Source of the DNA: Polaromonas hydrogenivorans
Lineage (GTDB): Bacteria; Pseudomonadota; Gammaproteobacteria; Burkholderiales; Burkholderiaceae_C
Direction: 5' to 3'
NCBI RefSeq assembly: GCF_040105105.1
Contig: NZ_CP157677.1
Span: 62,001 to 126,000, forward strand
DNA length: 64,000 bases
The notes beneath the pieces are model-generated. The model had not been told where the DNA came from. It saw only the letters and a program-made list of their open reading frames with translations, and did no database searches. Of the stretch, positions 20,197 to 29,152 are shown piece by piece. Made by a program: the position numbers and the translations under genes. Position 1 is the first letter of the stretch, and every line of letters begins with the position of its first letter.

Positions 20197-20538
20197 TCAC
20201 AAGTGCGTAATGGTCTGCATTTGTTCCAGCCGACTCCAGGGAAGGCCGAGCACCAGCGCATCGAATTGCGGCTTGGTCAATGTGATGGATGTCGCCATAT
20301 CGGCACCACCGCGTGGCCATTCAAAACCACCCTGATTGAGCCGGCGCGCCGCACACCACAGGCCGAAGCCATCGTGCAGCAATAGTTTGATGCGGTTGCC
20401 ACGGGCGTTGGCAAACAGGTATCCATGGTGGGCCTGGGCAACCCCGAACACCTGCACCACCCGGGCCAGCAAGCGCTCCGTTCCCATGCGCATGTCGATG
20501 GGAGCCGTTGCCAGCCATAGCGCGTCGATGCGGATCAT
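20197..20538 (-). CDS. tnpB: IS66 TnpB accessory protein
   Basis: 113 residues from ATG 20538. The typical IS66 Orf2 pattern is present: MIRIDALWLATAPIDMRMGTERLLARVVQVF and HHGYLFANARGNRIKLLLHDGFGLW. The start overlaps the tnpA stop by 4 bases (ATGA). The exact biochemical role is unknown, but it is needed for IS66 transposition. Confidence 0.9.
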   Translation of the reverse strand: MIRIDALWLATAPIDMRMGTERLLARVVQVFGVAQAHHGYLFANARGNRIKLLLHDGFGLWCAARRLNQGGFEWPRGGADMATSITLTKPQFDALVLGLPWSRLEQMQTITHL

Positions 20539-20885
20539 CGCAGCCACTCGCGTAGCCAGGCCGCGCACTCTGCCGCGGCAGCAACGGGCCAGCGCACTTC
20601 AATAGTGGCGGCGCCTCGGCGCAGTTCCATATGAATGTCCGGCAGCGCGGATGCGGCCTGCTGTGCACAGGGCAAGGCCAGTGCAACGAAGCCGGCACAT
20701 TCGGGCCTGCCGTCCGCCGGCGCCTGGCGGGCCTTGCGGCGCCATTTATGCACGAGATTGGCGTTGAGCCCATGGGCCAGTGCGATCGCTGCGACGGAAG
20801 CGCCTGGCTGGCTGCATTCGCTCAAAACTTGCGTCCTGAACGCCTCGCTGTGAGGCCGTCGGGCAAGCGTTTTGGAGTGTTCCAT
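20535..20885 (-). CDS. tnpA: IS66 TnpA accessory protein (helix-turn-helix)
   Basis: 116 residues from the ATG at 20885 (MEHSKTLARRPHSEAFRTQV); an ATG at 20918 in the same frame would add 11 residues. The helix-turn-helix segment GASVAAIALAHGLNANLVHKWRRK is typical of IS66 Orf1. It overlaps tnpB by 4 bases. Confidence 0.87.
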   Translation of the reverse strand: MEHSKTLARRPHSEAFRTQVLSECSQPGASVAAIALAHGLNANLVHKWRRKARQAPADGRPECAGFVALALPCAQQAASALPDIHMELRRGAATIEVRWPVAAAAECAAWLREWLR

Positions 20886-20941
20886 GAGGTGTCCACTTGA
20901 GTTCTTGGTGGACACCATCGTCGCCTGGCTACGCTACTGAT

Positions 20942-21034
20942 TCAATATGTGATGACCAGCCGCATACCCAGCAGCGGCTCGAATTGATGGCAGAAGTCGT
21001 CGATGAGGCAAAACAGTTCTGTGGTCTTGTCCAT
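20942..21034 (-). pseudogene. 5' remnant of another IS transposase gene
   Basis: A 31-codon frame, starting MDKTTELFCLIDDFCHQFEP, matches the usual N-terminus of an IS transposase family (IS982/IS5-like) and then stops exactly where the IS66 end is expected. It is probably an older IS cut off by IS66 insertion. Confidence 0.6.
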
Positions 21035-21733
21035 GATGGGGCACCTTCATATGCATCGGGTGCGCCGATTTTGCAGTCAGCCACCTCCTGCTTGCACGCC
21101 GTACGGATGTGCCGCTTATCCAGAATTCACGTTTAAACAAGTGGCAGCAGTGCCCGATACGACAGGAAAGCGCCCCATGCCCAGCGATGATGAAATACGC
21201 GCATTGATTTCAAGCTCCAAGCTGAGCGACTGGTTCAAGCACGCCTTGCTGAAGCACTCGACCGTGACCCCAAGGAAGCGGCGGCCGATGCCGGATTGCT
21301 GTCAATTGTCCTGGACAAGCGTGCGAGTTCGCTGGAAGCGTAGGCACTGGCATTGCAAGCCATCCTTGAGGCCAAGCGAAGTGGTCTTCCTTAGATGGGA
21401 CGTTGAGCGCAATCATGGGGATGCTCATTAAACAAGCCGCAATGGCGTGACGCACCGGCATATGGCCTTGGGCCGCAAAGTAGCGTTCTTGCCAGAATTT
21501 GCCACCTAACAAAAATACCCGGCACTTACGGTCGGGTCCATCATTTGAAAGCAAGGAAAATCGGTGTTCACCGGCGTTTGCTCCATGGTCTGACTTTCAA
21601 GGTGAAACCAATCCATCAAGGTGCAGGCAAGACCGGCCGAGTTGACGATTGAGCAGGACACACAGCGTATGGGCCGCAGTATTCGTCCTCGTTGAGATCA
21701 CGTTCATCGGATCAACGCGACAACCCCCTGCGG
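21035..21733. other. Degenerate intergenic DNA between IS66 and the GntR gene
   Basis: No intact gene. On the plus strand, 21233-21344 reads VQARLAEALDRDPKEAAADAGLLSIVLDKRASSLEA then stops; it looks like the end of a small lost gene (I do not recognise the family well enough to name it). A short inverted repeat, ACCCG...CGGGT, lies near 21520-21538. Confidence 0.45.
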
Positions 21734-22453
21734 CTACTTCAGTTCGGCTTGACTCGCTTGCAGTCGTACGATGTCATGCGTCAAGCGGATGTGCACTTCC
21801 AGCGCCAATGCAGCGCGTGCCTCTTGCCGGCCGATGGCAGCGCGGTAAATGGCCTCGTGTTCCTGAAGCACATTGCGTCCGCTGGCGTGGCCTGCGGTCA
21901 GGCGCCAGTTGATGTTACGGTAGCGCTCAGCATGGCGGTACAGGATGGAAAGGAGGTACTTGCTCCAGGTCGAATTGAAGCCTGCAATCAGTGCCTCATG
22001 AAAGGCTTTGTTACGCCGCTCCCAGCGGCCTGAGCCGGACTCAGCGAGATCAATTTCGGTTTTAGCCAGCAGTTCGTAACTTTGCACAAGCGCGGCTTCC
22101 CACTGGGCGTCCCCGTGGCGGATGGACTGGCGCAAGGCCTCGGTCTCCAGCATCACGCGGGTATTGGTCACGTCTTCCAGGTCCGCCATGGAGATCGGTG
22201 CCACCCGGAAACCGCGCTGGCCTTCGGAGGTGACCAGTGCGTCGGACACCAGCAGCGACAAGGCCTCGCGCAGGGTGCCGGCACCCACCTCGTATTGGTC
22301 CTTCAGGTGCTCCACGCGCAGCCGTTCGCCGGGGGCCAGTTTGCCGCACACCACGTCATGGCGCAGACTCAGGTAGGCACGCTCGACCAGCGTGCGGGGA
22401 GGTGCCGTCTCGGCGTCAGGGTCGCTACCCAGGCCTGGCTTCAAGAATGGCAT
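21734..22453 (-). CDS. GntR-family (FadR/FCD type) transcriptional regulator, AphS-like by position
   Basis: 239 residues from the ATG at 22453 (a GTG three bases upstream is also possible). N-terminal winged helix: RAYLSLRHDVVCGKLAPGERL and GAGTLREALSLLVSDALV. The C-terminal FCD ligand-binding domain follows from about 95. The start abuts the end of the sigma-54 activator gene (TGATG), so the two are coupled. In Comamonas testosteroni a GntR repressor (AphS) beside an NtrC-type activator (AphR) silences the phenol genes. The same arrangement here suggests a repressor of the dmp operon. Binding sites were not identified. Confidence 0.85.
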   Translation of the reverse strand: MPFLKPGLGSDPDAETAPPRTLVERAYLSLRHDVVCGKLAPGERLRVEHLKDQYEVGAGTLREALSLLVSDALVTSEGQRGFRVAPISMADLEDVTNTRVMLETEALRQSIRHGDAQWEAALVQSYELLAKTEIDLAESGSGRWERRNKAFHEALIAGFNSTWSKYLLSILYRHAERYRNINWRLTAGHASGRNVLQEHEAIYRAAIGRQEARAALALEVHIRLTHDIVRLQASQAELK

Positions 22454-24165
22454 CACAATGCTCCCCCTTCGCGGTGGAGATCTGGTGCCGGCGCCGCGCC
22501 GCTGCGGTCCTGGCGCTGCTTTTGCCGGTAGGCCAGTTGCGGGCGGGTCAGGCCCAGCATGCGCGCTGCCTCCGACAGATTGCCACGGGCGCGGACCACC
22601 GCCTGGTCCAGCACGCGTGCCTCCACCTCCTCCAGTGAGCTGCCGCTGTCCAGAATGCGCGCGCTCAGATCGTCGTCCTGCGCCGTGGGCAAGCGGGCCA
22701 GATGGCCATGCGCGTCCAGGCTGGTCTGCGCGGTCTCGGGCTGGTTCGGAAACAGGTGCTCGACTTCCACCTTGCCGGACTGGCTTGCCAGAATGACGCC
22801 GCGCTCCACCAGGTTTTCCAGCTCGCGCACATTGCCTGGCCAGTCGTGCTGCAGCAGCGCCTGCAGGGCCCTCTCTTCAAAGCCCAGGATGCGCTTGCTG
22901 TGCAATGCGCAAAAGCGCGCGAGCATGCCTTGGGCCAAGTGCTCGATGTCGGTCTTGCGCTCGCGCAGCGGCGGAATGCAGATGGGGTATACATTGAGGC
23001 GGTACATCAGGTCGCGCCGGAAGCGCCCGGCCTGCACGGCTTGTTCCAGGTCGACATTGGTGGCCGCCACCAGGCGCACGTTGACCTTGCGCGTGGCTTC
23101 GCCGCCCACGCGCTCGATCTCGCCCTCCTGCAACACGCGCAGCAGTTTGGCCTGGGCCGCGAGCGGCATTTCACCCACCTCGTCGAGCAGCAGGGTGCCG
23201 CCATCAGCGCGCTCAAAGCGGCCCGCACGTGCCGCATGCGCGCCCGTGTAGGCGCCTTTTTCCACGCCAAACAGCTCGGCCTCGATCAGCTCGGCGGGCA
23301 GCGCGGCGCAATTGACCGCCACAAAAGGCCCGCTGGCGCGGCTGGAGAGTTCGTGCAGGGCACGCGCAAAGCGCTCCTTGCCAACGCCGGTTTCACCGGT
23401 CAGCAACACGGTGGCCTGGGTTTGCGCCACCTTTTGCATCAGCGAGTAGGCCTTGCGAAAGGCGGTGGAATTGCCAATCAGCTGGCCACCCTGACTGGCG
23501 GGCTCCACCTGGGATTTCAGGGCATCCACCTGGGATTGCAGGGCTTCCATCTTTTCCACCAGTGAGTCATCTGTGAAGTAGACCCGATGCGCTTCGCCGT
23601 CAGGCCATTCCTCGATCGGGCGCCCGATGATCTGGCAATGGTCGGCGCCACAGGCAGCGCACAGTGTCTCCTTGAAAAGAATCAGCCGGCCCATGAAGGC
23701 ACTGGTGTAGCCGCTCGCATAGCCCATCAGCGTCCAGCAAGACGGGTCGTCCACCAGGCCAAACTTCTGCCGGTGCGCATAAGCCTCCCAGGAATGATCC
23801 CAGCGAAAGTCGCCGTAGAACTGGCCCGCCTGGATGTCGAAGCTGAGCTTGACAGGCGTGACCCGCGCCGCCCCTTCGAGCATGTGCAGCTGCGGGCCAA
23901 CCATAAAGCTGTCCTGCATGGACTCACCAGGCCGTGTCTTTTTGGCGTATTCGGCGTCGGACAGCCCCGAGGCGTAACCCATGCGCGTGAGGATGCGCCG
24001 CGCATGCTCGGGGCCTACCGAGCTCACCAGGTCCTGGCGCAGCGCGGCCAGCGCGTTGGTGTGCATCAACACCATGCGGCGGTCACCCAGCCAGATCGCA
24101 CCACTGTCTGTTTCAAAGCGCAGCAGGCGGCGCAAATCGCTGTCCGGGGGGTATTTGAGGCTCAT
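22453..24165 (-). CDS. dmpR: DmpR/PoxR/XylR-type sigma-54-dependent phenol-sensing activator
   Basis: 570 residues from the ATG at 24165. An N-terminal aromatic-sensing XylR_N/V4R domain (about 1-195) includes the Cys set in CAACGADHCQ (169-177). Then comes a linker and an AAA+ domain with Walker A GETGVGKE (257-264), GAYTGA (304-309, where DmpR and XylR have GAFTGA) and GGTLLLDEVGEMP. A Fis-type helix-turn-helix (NLSEAARMLGLTRPQLAYR) ends the protein. Phenols bind the sensor domain and relieve repression of the ATPase, which then remodels sigma-54 RNA polymerase. The gene is divergent from dmpK across a region with a sigma-54 promoter. Confidence 0.94.
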   Translation of the reverse strand: MSLKYPPDSDLRRLLRFETDSGAIWLGDRRMVLMHTNALAALRQDLVSSVGPEHARRILTRMGYASGLSDAEYAKKTRPGESMQDSFMVGPQLHMLEGAARVTPVKLSFDIQAGQFYGDFRWDHSWEAYAHRQKFGLVDDPSCWTLMGYASGYTSAFMGRLILFKETLCAACGADHCQIIGRPIEEWPDGEAHRVYFTDDSLVEKMEALQSQVDALKSQVEPASQGGQLIGNSTAFRKAYSLMQKVAQTQATVLLTGETGVGKERFARALHELSSRASGPFVAVNCAALPAELIEAELFGVEKGAYTGAHAARAGRFERADGGTLLLDEVGEMPLAAQAKLLRVLQEGEIERVGGEATRKVNVRLVAATNVDLEQAVQAGRFRRDLMYRLNVYPICIPPLRERKTDIEHLAQGMLARFCALHSKRILGFEERALQALLQHDWPGNVRELENLVERGVILASQSGKVEVEHLFPNQPETAQTSLDAHGHLARLPTAQDDDLSARILDSGSSLEEVEARVLDQAVVRARGNLSEAARMLGLTRPQLAYRQKQRQDRSGAAPAPDLHREGGAL

Positions 24166-24262
24166 ATGCAGATCGTCTCGCGGTAAGGCCAAAAAGCCAT
24201 TTTCTCGATATTTCTTAAATCAGCACCACGTCGTGTCCGATGTTTGGTTTTTCGGCTGAGGT

Positions 24263-24278
24263 TTGACCATTTGGTGAA
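24263..24278. promoter_or_regulatory. Candidate upstream activating sequence for the sigma-54 activator
   Basis: TTGACCATTTGGTGAA is an imperfect palindrome (TTGACCA / TTCACCA halves) resembling the TTGA...TCAA sites of XylR/DmpR. It lies about 190 bases upstream of the sigma-54 promoter, a usual distance. A weaker AACCATCTGG copy follows at about 24282. Function is inferred. Confidence 0.5.
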
Positions 24279-24450
24279 TTCTAACCATCTGGAGTGCATC
24301 AAATGGACGATTTACCAAGAAATTGATCGACTGCAAGTCCAAGGGTAAGCCCTAGTGCGCATCGAATTTTGTCCTTATTTTTGAAAAAACAAACCGATTT
24401 TTTAAGGGTTTCCCCTTGAAATATCGAGATATTTTGAGATTGGACTCTTT

Positions 24451-24467
24451 TTGGCAAGGTCCTTGCA
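24451..24467 (+). promoter_or_regulatory. Sigma-54 (-24/-12) promoter of the phenol operon
   Basis: TTGGCAAGGTCCTTGCA matches the sigma-54 consensus (TGGCAC-N5-TTGCA): GG at 24453-24454 and GC at 24464-24465 with the required 10-base spacing. It lies about 110 bases before dmpK and faces it. Together with the adjacent DmpR-type gene this is a confident call. Confidence 0.88.
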
Positions 24468-24575
24468 AAGTCCATAACAGTCAAACCCGCCACTTCATGT
24501 CCATGTACTTCACTTCACCAACAGTCCCGACCATAAGGTCCTGCGCGCCGTCAAACGGCATTCAGGGTGCCTCGC

Positions 24576-24782
24576 ATGAATAAGCCTGTGTCTCCTGGCG
24601 CGGATGGGCTCACTTGCGAAATCACACGCAGGTTTGTCCGTGTCAAACAAATCAGAGCGGACGGCCTGGTGTGTTTCGAGTTCGCCATTGGTTGGCCCGA
24701 GTTGTTTGTTGACCTGATGTTGCCCCAGTCTGCCTTTGACGACTTCTGCGTCCGGCAGCAGGTGCAGCTTTTGAGCGATTGA
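24576..24782 (+). CDS. dmpK: DmpK, phenol hydroxylase auxiliary subunit P0
   Basis: 68 residues from the ATG at 24576 (an in-frame GTG lies 9 bases upstream). The pattern FVRVKQIRADGLVCFEFAIGWPELFVDL is typical of DmpK/PhcK. The protein is not required for turnover in vitro but helps assemble active oxygenase. It is the first gene of the operon. Confidence 0.9.
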   Translation: MNKPVSPGADGLTCEITRRFVRVKQIRADGLVCFEFAIGWPELFVDLMLPQSAFDDFCVRQQVQLLSD

Positions 24783-24820
24783 ATCCCCGCGCAGTTTCTT
24801 TTCAAAAAAGGATAGTTCCC

Positions 24821-25819
24821 ATGTCTGTAGATCTCCATACCCGTGAAATCAAGCCCTTGCGCAACACTTTTACGCATACCGCGCAATACGTGGGCAATGA
24901 CAAGCCGGCCTCGCGCTACCAGGAAGCCACCTTGGGCACACAGCCGACAGCCAACTTCCACTACCGCCCGACCTGGGATCCGGCGCATGAAATCTTTGAC
25001 GCCTCCCGCTCGGCCATCAAGCTGGCCGACTGGAACGCGCTGCGCGACCCGCGCCAGTATTACTACGGCACCTGGACCATGGCACGGGCGCGCCAGCAAG
25101 ATGCGATCGAGGCGAGCTACGAATTTGTGGATTCCCGTGGCCTGGTCGCCAAGATGCTAGATACCGTGCGCGCCAAGACCTGTGAAGTGCTGATGCCGCT
25201 GCGCCACGTGGCCTGGGGCGGCAACATGAACAATGCCTCGATTGGCGCTTATGGCTACGGCACGCCGTTCACAGCACCGGCCATGTTTCACGCCATGGAC
25301 CAGCTGGGCGCTGCGCAGTTCATCACCCGCCTGGGCCTGGCGCTGGATGAACCCGGCGTGCTGCAGGCTGGCAAGAACGACTGGCTGACCGATGCACGCT
25401 GGCAGCCGCTGCGCCATTACGTCGAGGACACACTGGTATTGCAGGACCCGTTTGAACTGTTCATTGCCCAGAACTTCGCCCTGGATGGCCAGCTCTATCC
25501 GCTGATCTTTGGCAGCTTTGTCGATGACCACATCGTGCCGCAGGGCGGCACGGCAGTCGCCATGCTCACCGCCTTCATACCCGAGTGGCACAACGAAAGC
25601 GCACGCTGGATCGACGCCGTGCTCAAGGTGGCCGCAGCCGAATCTTCGGACAACAAGCAACTGATTGCAGGCTGGGTCAAGCGCTGGGCCGATCGCGCGC
25701 AGACCGCACTCGCACCGGTGGCCGAACTCGCACTGGGCGAACAGGGTTCGCAGGCGCTGCAGGAGGCGCGCACCAGCCTCGACCTGCGCGGCAAAAAAGT
25801 TGGCATCGCGCTCGCCTGA
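24821..25819 (+). CDS. dmpL: DmpL, phenol hydroxylase oxygenase beta subunit (P1)
   Basis: 332 residues from the ATG at 24821 after AAAGGATAG (DmpL is 331). It has the ferritin-like fold of the oxygenase beta subunit without metal ligands; typical segments are RDPRQYYYGTWTMARARQQDA and FGSFVDDHIVPQGGTAVAML. It pairs with DmpN in the hydroxylase dimer. Confidence 0.95.
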   Translation: MSVDLHTREIKPLRNTFTHTAQYVGNDKPASRYQEATLGTQPTANFHYRPTWDPAHEIFDASRSAIKLADWNALRDPRQYYYGTWTMARARQQDAIEASYEFVDSRGLVAKMLDTVRAKTCEVLMPLRHVAWGGNMNNASIGAYGYGTPFTAPAMFHAMDQLGAAQFITRLGLALDEPGVLQAGKNDWLTDARWQPLRHYVEDTLVLQDPFELFIAQNFALDGQLYPLIFGSFVDDHIVPQGGTAVAMLTAFIPEWHNESARWIDAVLKVAAAESSDNKQLIAGWVKRWADRAQTALAPVAELALGEQGSQALQEARTSLDLRGKKVGIALA

Positions 25820-25851
25820 GCGCTCACAACAAAATCAAAGGAGACACACCC

Positions 25852-26121
25852 ATGTCCAATGTATTCATTGCCTTTCAGGACAACGAAGATTCGCGTCCCA
25901 TCATCGAGGCGATTCTGGCCGACAACGCCAATGCGCAAGCCAGCTACCCCACCGGTCTGGTCAAGATCGTTGCGCCCGACAGCCTGGTGATTCGCCGCGC
26001 AAGCATTGAGGAGCTGATCGGCCGCTCCTTCAACCTGCAGCAGATCCAAGTCAATCTCGTCACGCTCTCGGGCCGCATCGACGAAGACGACGACCAGTTC
26101 TCGCTGAGCTGGACACATTGA
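25852..26121 (+). CDS. dmpM: DmpM, phenol hydroxylase effector/activator protein (P2)
   Basis: 89 residues from the ATG at 25852, preceded by AAGGAGACA. The MmoB/DmpM effector pattern is clear: VFIAFQDNEDSRPIIEAI and VTLSGRIDEDDDQFSL. It binds the oxygenase and tunes access to the diiron site. A long upstream-extended frame is open only because it runs through dmpL. Confidence 0.95.
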   Translation: MSNVFIAFQDNEDSRPIIEAILADNANAQASYPTGLVKIVAPDSLVIRRASIEELIGRSFNLQQIQVNLVTLSGRIDEDDDQFSLSWTH

Positions 26122-26146
26122 ACCCCACCCCACCAGGACACAAAAA

Positions 26147-27706
26147 ATGGACACCCCTGTCATCAAGAAAAAGCTCGGTCTGAAGGACCGCTACGCCGCC
26201 ATGACGCGCGACCTCGCCTGGGACACCACCTACCAGCCGATGGACAAGGTCTTCCCGTATGACAAATACGAAGGCATCAAGATCCACGACTGGGACAAAT
26301 GGGAAGACCCGTTTCGTCTGACCATGGACGCCTACTGGAAGTACCAGGGCGAAAAAGAGAAAAAGCTGTATGCGGTGATCGAGGCCTTCGCCCAGAACAA
26401 CGGCCAGCTGGGCATCACCGATGCACGCTACGTGAATGCGCTCAAGCTGTTTCTGACCGGTGTCACGCCGCTGGAGTATTACGCCTACCGCGGCTTCGCC
26501 CATGCCGGTCGCCAGTTTACCGGTGCCGGTGCCCGCGTGGCTTGCCAGATGCAGTCGATTGACGAGTTGCGCCACCACCAGACCGAAACGCATGCGCTGA
26601 GCCACTACAACAAATACTTCAACGGCCTGCACAGCCCGCAACACATGTTTGATCGTGTGTGGTACCTGTCGGTACCCAAATCGTTCTTTGAAGATGCGTA
26701 TACCGGGGGGCCGTTCGAGTTTCTCACCGCAGTGAGCTTCTCGTTTGAATATGTATTGACCAACCTGTTGTTCGTGCCATTCATGTCGGGCGCGGCGCAC
26801 AACGGCGACATGTCCACCGTGACCTTTGGCTTCAGCGCGCAGTCCGACGAGTCGCGCCATATGACGCTGGGCATCGAGTGCATCAAGTTCATGCTGGAGC
26901 AGGACCCCGACAACGTGCCCATCGTGCAGGGCTGGATCGACAAATGGTTCTGGCGCGGCTACCGCCTGCTGAGCATCGTGGCCATGATGCAGGACTACAT
27001 GCTGCCCAAGCGCGTGATGAGCTGGCGCGAGAGCTGGGAAATGTACGTGGAAGACAACGGCGAAGCCCTGTTCAAGGACCTGGCCCGCTACGGCATCCGC
27101 AAGCCCAAGGGCTGGATACAGGCTTGCGAAGGCAAGGACCACATCAGCCACCAGACCTTCGCCGTGTTTTACAACTACAGCGCCGCAGCCGCCCTGCATA
27201 CCTGGATTCCGAAGGAGGAAGAAATGGCCTGGCTGTCGGAGAAGTACCCCGAGACCTTCGACCAGGTTTACAAGCCGCGATGGGACTACTGGCGCGAGCA
27301 GGCCGACAAGGGCAACCGCTTCTACCAGAAGACCCTGCCCATGCTGTGCCAGACCTGCCAGATTCCCATGATCTTCACCGAGCCGGGGGATGCCACCAAG
27401 ATCTCCTACCGCGAGTCCGACTACCTGGGCAACAAGTACCACTGCTGCAGCGACCACTGCAAGGAAATCTTTGACAACGAGCCCGAGAAGTATGTACAGG
27501 CCTGGCTGCCGCCTCAGCAGGTTTATCAGGGCAACTGCTTCAAGCCCGATGCCGATCCCACCCAGGAAGGCTTTGATCCGCTGCTGGCCGTGCTGGATTA
27601 CTACAACCTGAAGGTCGGCAGCGACAACTTCGACTTTGACGGTTCGGAAGACCAGAAGAACTTTGCCGCCTGGCGCGGCGATTCCACAGAAGGAGCACAA
27701 AAATGA
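26147..27706 (+). CDS. dmpN: DmpN, phenol hydroxylase catalytic alpha subunit (P3)
   Basis: 519 residues (DmpN 517). Diiron ligands lie in TPLEYYAYRGFAHAG, DELRHHQTE and DESRHMTLG, the two EXXH/DE-RH pairs of bacterial multicomponent monooxygenases. A C-terminal YHS-type segment has CQTC and CCSDHC. It hydroxylates phenol and methylphenols to catechols. The stop overlaps dmpO by 4 bases. Confidence 0.97.
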   Translation: MDTPVIKKKLGLKDRYAAMTRDLAWDTTYQPMDKVFPYDKYEGIKIHDWDKWEDPFRLTMDAYWKYQGEKEKKLYAVIEAFAQNNGQLGITDARYVNALKLFLTGVTPLEYYAYRGFAHAGRQFTGAGARVACQMQSIDELRHHQTETHALSHYNKYFNGLHSPQHMFDRVWYLSVPKSFFEDAYTGGPFEFLTAVSFSFEYVLTNLLFVPFMSGAAHNGDMSTVTFGFSAQSDESRHMTLGIECIKFMLEQDPDNVPIVQGWIDKWFWRGYRLLSIVAMMQDYMLPKRVMSWRESWEMYVEDNGEALFKDLARYGIRKPKGWIQACEGKDHISHQTFAVFYNYSAAAALHTWIPKEEEMAWLSEKYPETFDQVYKPRWDYWREQADKGNRFYQKTLPMLCQTCQIPMIFTEPGDATKISYRESDYLGNKYHCCSDHCKEIFDNEPEKYVQAWLPPQQVYQGNCFKPDADPTQEGFDPLLAVLDYYNLKVGSDNFDFDGSEDQKNFAAWRGDSTEGAQK

Positions 27707-28059
27707 GCGTCGTCGCCCTCAAACCCTACAGCTTTCCCGCCAAGGACGTGCGGGAAAACTTCCCCGCCCCGCTGTTGTTCATCGGCTGGGACGATCACCT
27801 GATGTTTGGCTCACCCGTTGCGTTGCCCCTGCCACCCGACACACCGTTTGGCGCGCTGGGCACGGCGGTGCTGCCCGGCATCTATGGCTACCACCCGGAC
27901 TTTGCCCGGATCGACTGGGACAAGGTCGAGTGGCTGAAGTCGGGCCAGCCCTGGACACCCGATCCGGCCAAGTCGCTGGCCGAAAACGGTTTGAAGCACA
28001 AGGACGTGATCCGCTTTCGCACCCCTGGACTGAGCGGCATCAACGGATCGTGTAATTAA
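27703..28059 (+). CDS. dmpO: DmpO, phenol hydroxylase gamma subunit (P4)
   Basis: 118 residues, typical of the gamma subunit. YSFPAKDVRENFPAPLLFIGWDDHLMF and YGYHPDFARIDWDKVEW are characteristic. It overlaps dmpN by 4 bases (ATGA) and lies 17 bases before dmpP. Confidence 0.94.
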   Translation: MSVVALKPYSFPAKDVRENFPAPLLFIGWDDHLMFGSPVALPLPPDTPFGALGTAVLPGIYGYHPDFARIDWDKVEWLKSGQPWTPDPAKSLAENGLKHKDVIRFRTPGLSGINGSCN

Positions 28060-28076
28060 GTGGGAATGAGCAGACC

Positions 28077-29141
28077 ATGAGTTATCAACTGACCATTGAG
28101 CCACTGGGCGCGACCATCGAGGTCGAAGAGGGCCAGACACTGCTGGACGCAGCACTGCGCCAAGGTATCTACATTCCGCACGCCTGCGGACACGGCCTGT
28201 GCGGCACCTGCAAGGTGCAGGTGTGTGACGGTGAGGTGGATCATGGTCATGCCAATCCGTTCGCCCTGATGGACTTCGAGCGTGATGCCGGCAAAACGCT
28301 GGCCTGCTGTGCCACGCTGCAAAGCGATGGCACTATCGAGGCTGACATCGATGAGGATCCGGATGCGCAAATGATCCCGGTGCGCGACTTTCTCACCACG
28401 GTGTCGCGCATCGAGCACCTGACGCCCACCATCAAGGGCATCTTTCTCAAGCTCGACCAGCCGATGCATTTTCAGGCGGGCCAGTACGTACAGGTGGTGA
28501 TTCCTGGCATCGAAGGCGGCCGGGCGTTTTCCATTGCCAATGCACCCGTGCAAGTGCAAGCCAGCGGTGAGATCGAGTTGAACGTTCGCATCGTTGCTGG
28601 CGGTGCGGCCACCACGTGGCTGCATCAGAACCTCGCCGTGGGCAATCGGCTGCAGATCTCCGGACCCTATGGCCGCTTTTTTGTGCGCAAGTCCACCCAG
28701 GTGCCGACGATCTTCATGGCGGGCGGATCGGGTTTGTCGAGTCCCCGTGCCATGCTTCATGACCTGCTGGAAGACAAGAGCCTGCACCCCATGACTCTGC
28801 TGTACGGGCAACGCACGCGTGAAGAGCTGTATTACGACGACGAGTTTCGCGCGCTTGCCGCCCAGTACCCGCACTTCACCTATGTGCCTACGCTGTCGGG
28901 TGAACCGGAAGGATCGGATTGGGCCGGCGCACGCGGCTTTGTGCACGACGTGGCCAAGGCCCACTTTGGTGGAACCTTTTCCGGCCACCAGGCCTATCTG
29001 TGCGGGCCGCCCGTGATGATCGAGGCTTGCATCGCCACCCTGATGCAGGGGCGCTTGTACGAGCGCGACATTTACACCGAGAAGTTCCTCTCGGCAGCCG
29101 ACACCAATCAGCAGCGCAGTCCCCTGTTCAAGCGGGTTTGA
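28077..29141 (+). CDS. dmpP: DmpP, phenol hydroxylase reductase (P5)
   Basis: 354 residues. An N-terminal plant-type [2Fe-2S] domain has Cys37, Cys42 and Cys45 (CGHGLCGTC) and the fourth Cys in LACCATLQ. FAD-binding GRAFSIANAP and NAD-binding FMAGGSGLSSPRAML follow. It transfers electrons from NADH to the DmpLNO oxygenase. Confidence 0.96.
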   Translation: MSYQLTIEPLGATIEVEEGQTLLDAALRQGIYIPHACGHGLCGTCKVQVCDGEVDHGHANPFALMDFERDAGKTLACCATLQSDGTIEADIDEDPDAQMIPVRDFLTTVSRIEHLTPTIKGIFLKLDQPMHFQAGQYVQVVIPGIEGGRAFSIANAPVQVQASGEIELNVRIVAGGAATTWLHQNLAVGNRLQISGPYGRFFVRKSTQVPTIFMAGGSGLSSPRAMLHDLLEDKSLHPMTLLYGQRTREELYYDDEFRALAAQYPHFTYVPTLSGEPEGSDWAGARGFVHDVAKAHFGGTFSGHQAYLCGPPVMIEACIATLMQGRLYERDIYTEKFLSAADTNQQRSPLFKRV

Positions 29142-29152
29142 AGGGTATCACG

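Larger units (their letters stand above)
18482..20941 (-). mobile_element. IS66-family insertion sequence (tnpA-tnpB-tnpC), frameshifted; right boundary approximate
   Basis: Three genes on the minus strand in the IS66 order tnpA, tnpB, tnpC. The left end begins GTAAGCGTCTTGGCACGG at 18482, the usual IS66 terminus. The other end is not clear: GTAGCG read on the minus strand near 20936 is a candidate, immediately beside a truncated older IS gene. No 8-bp duplication could be confirmed. Confidence 0.85.
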
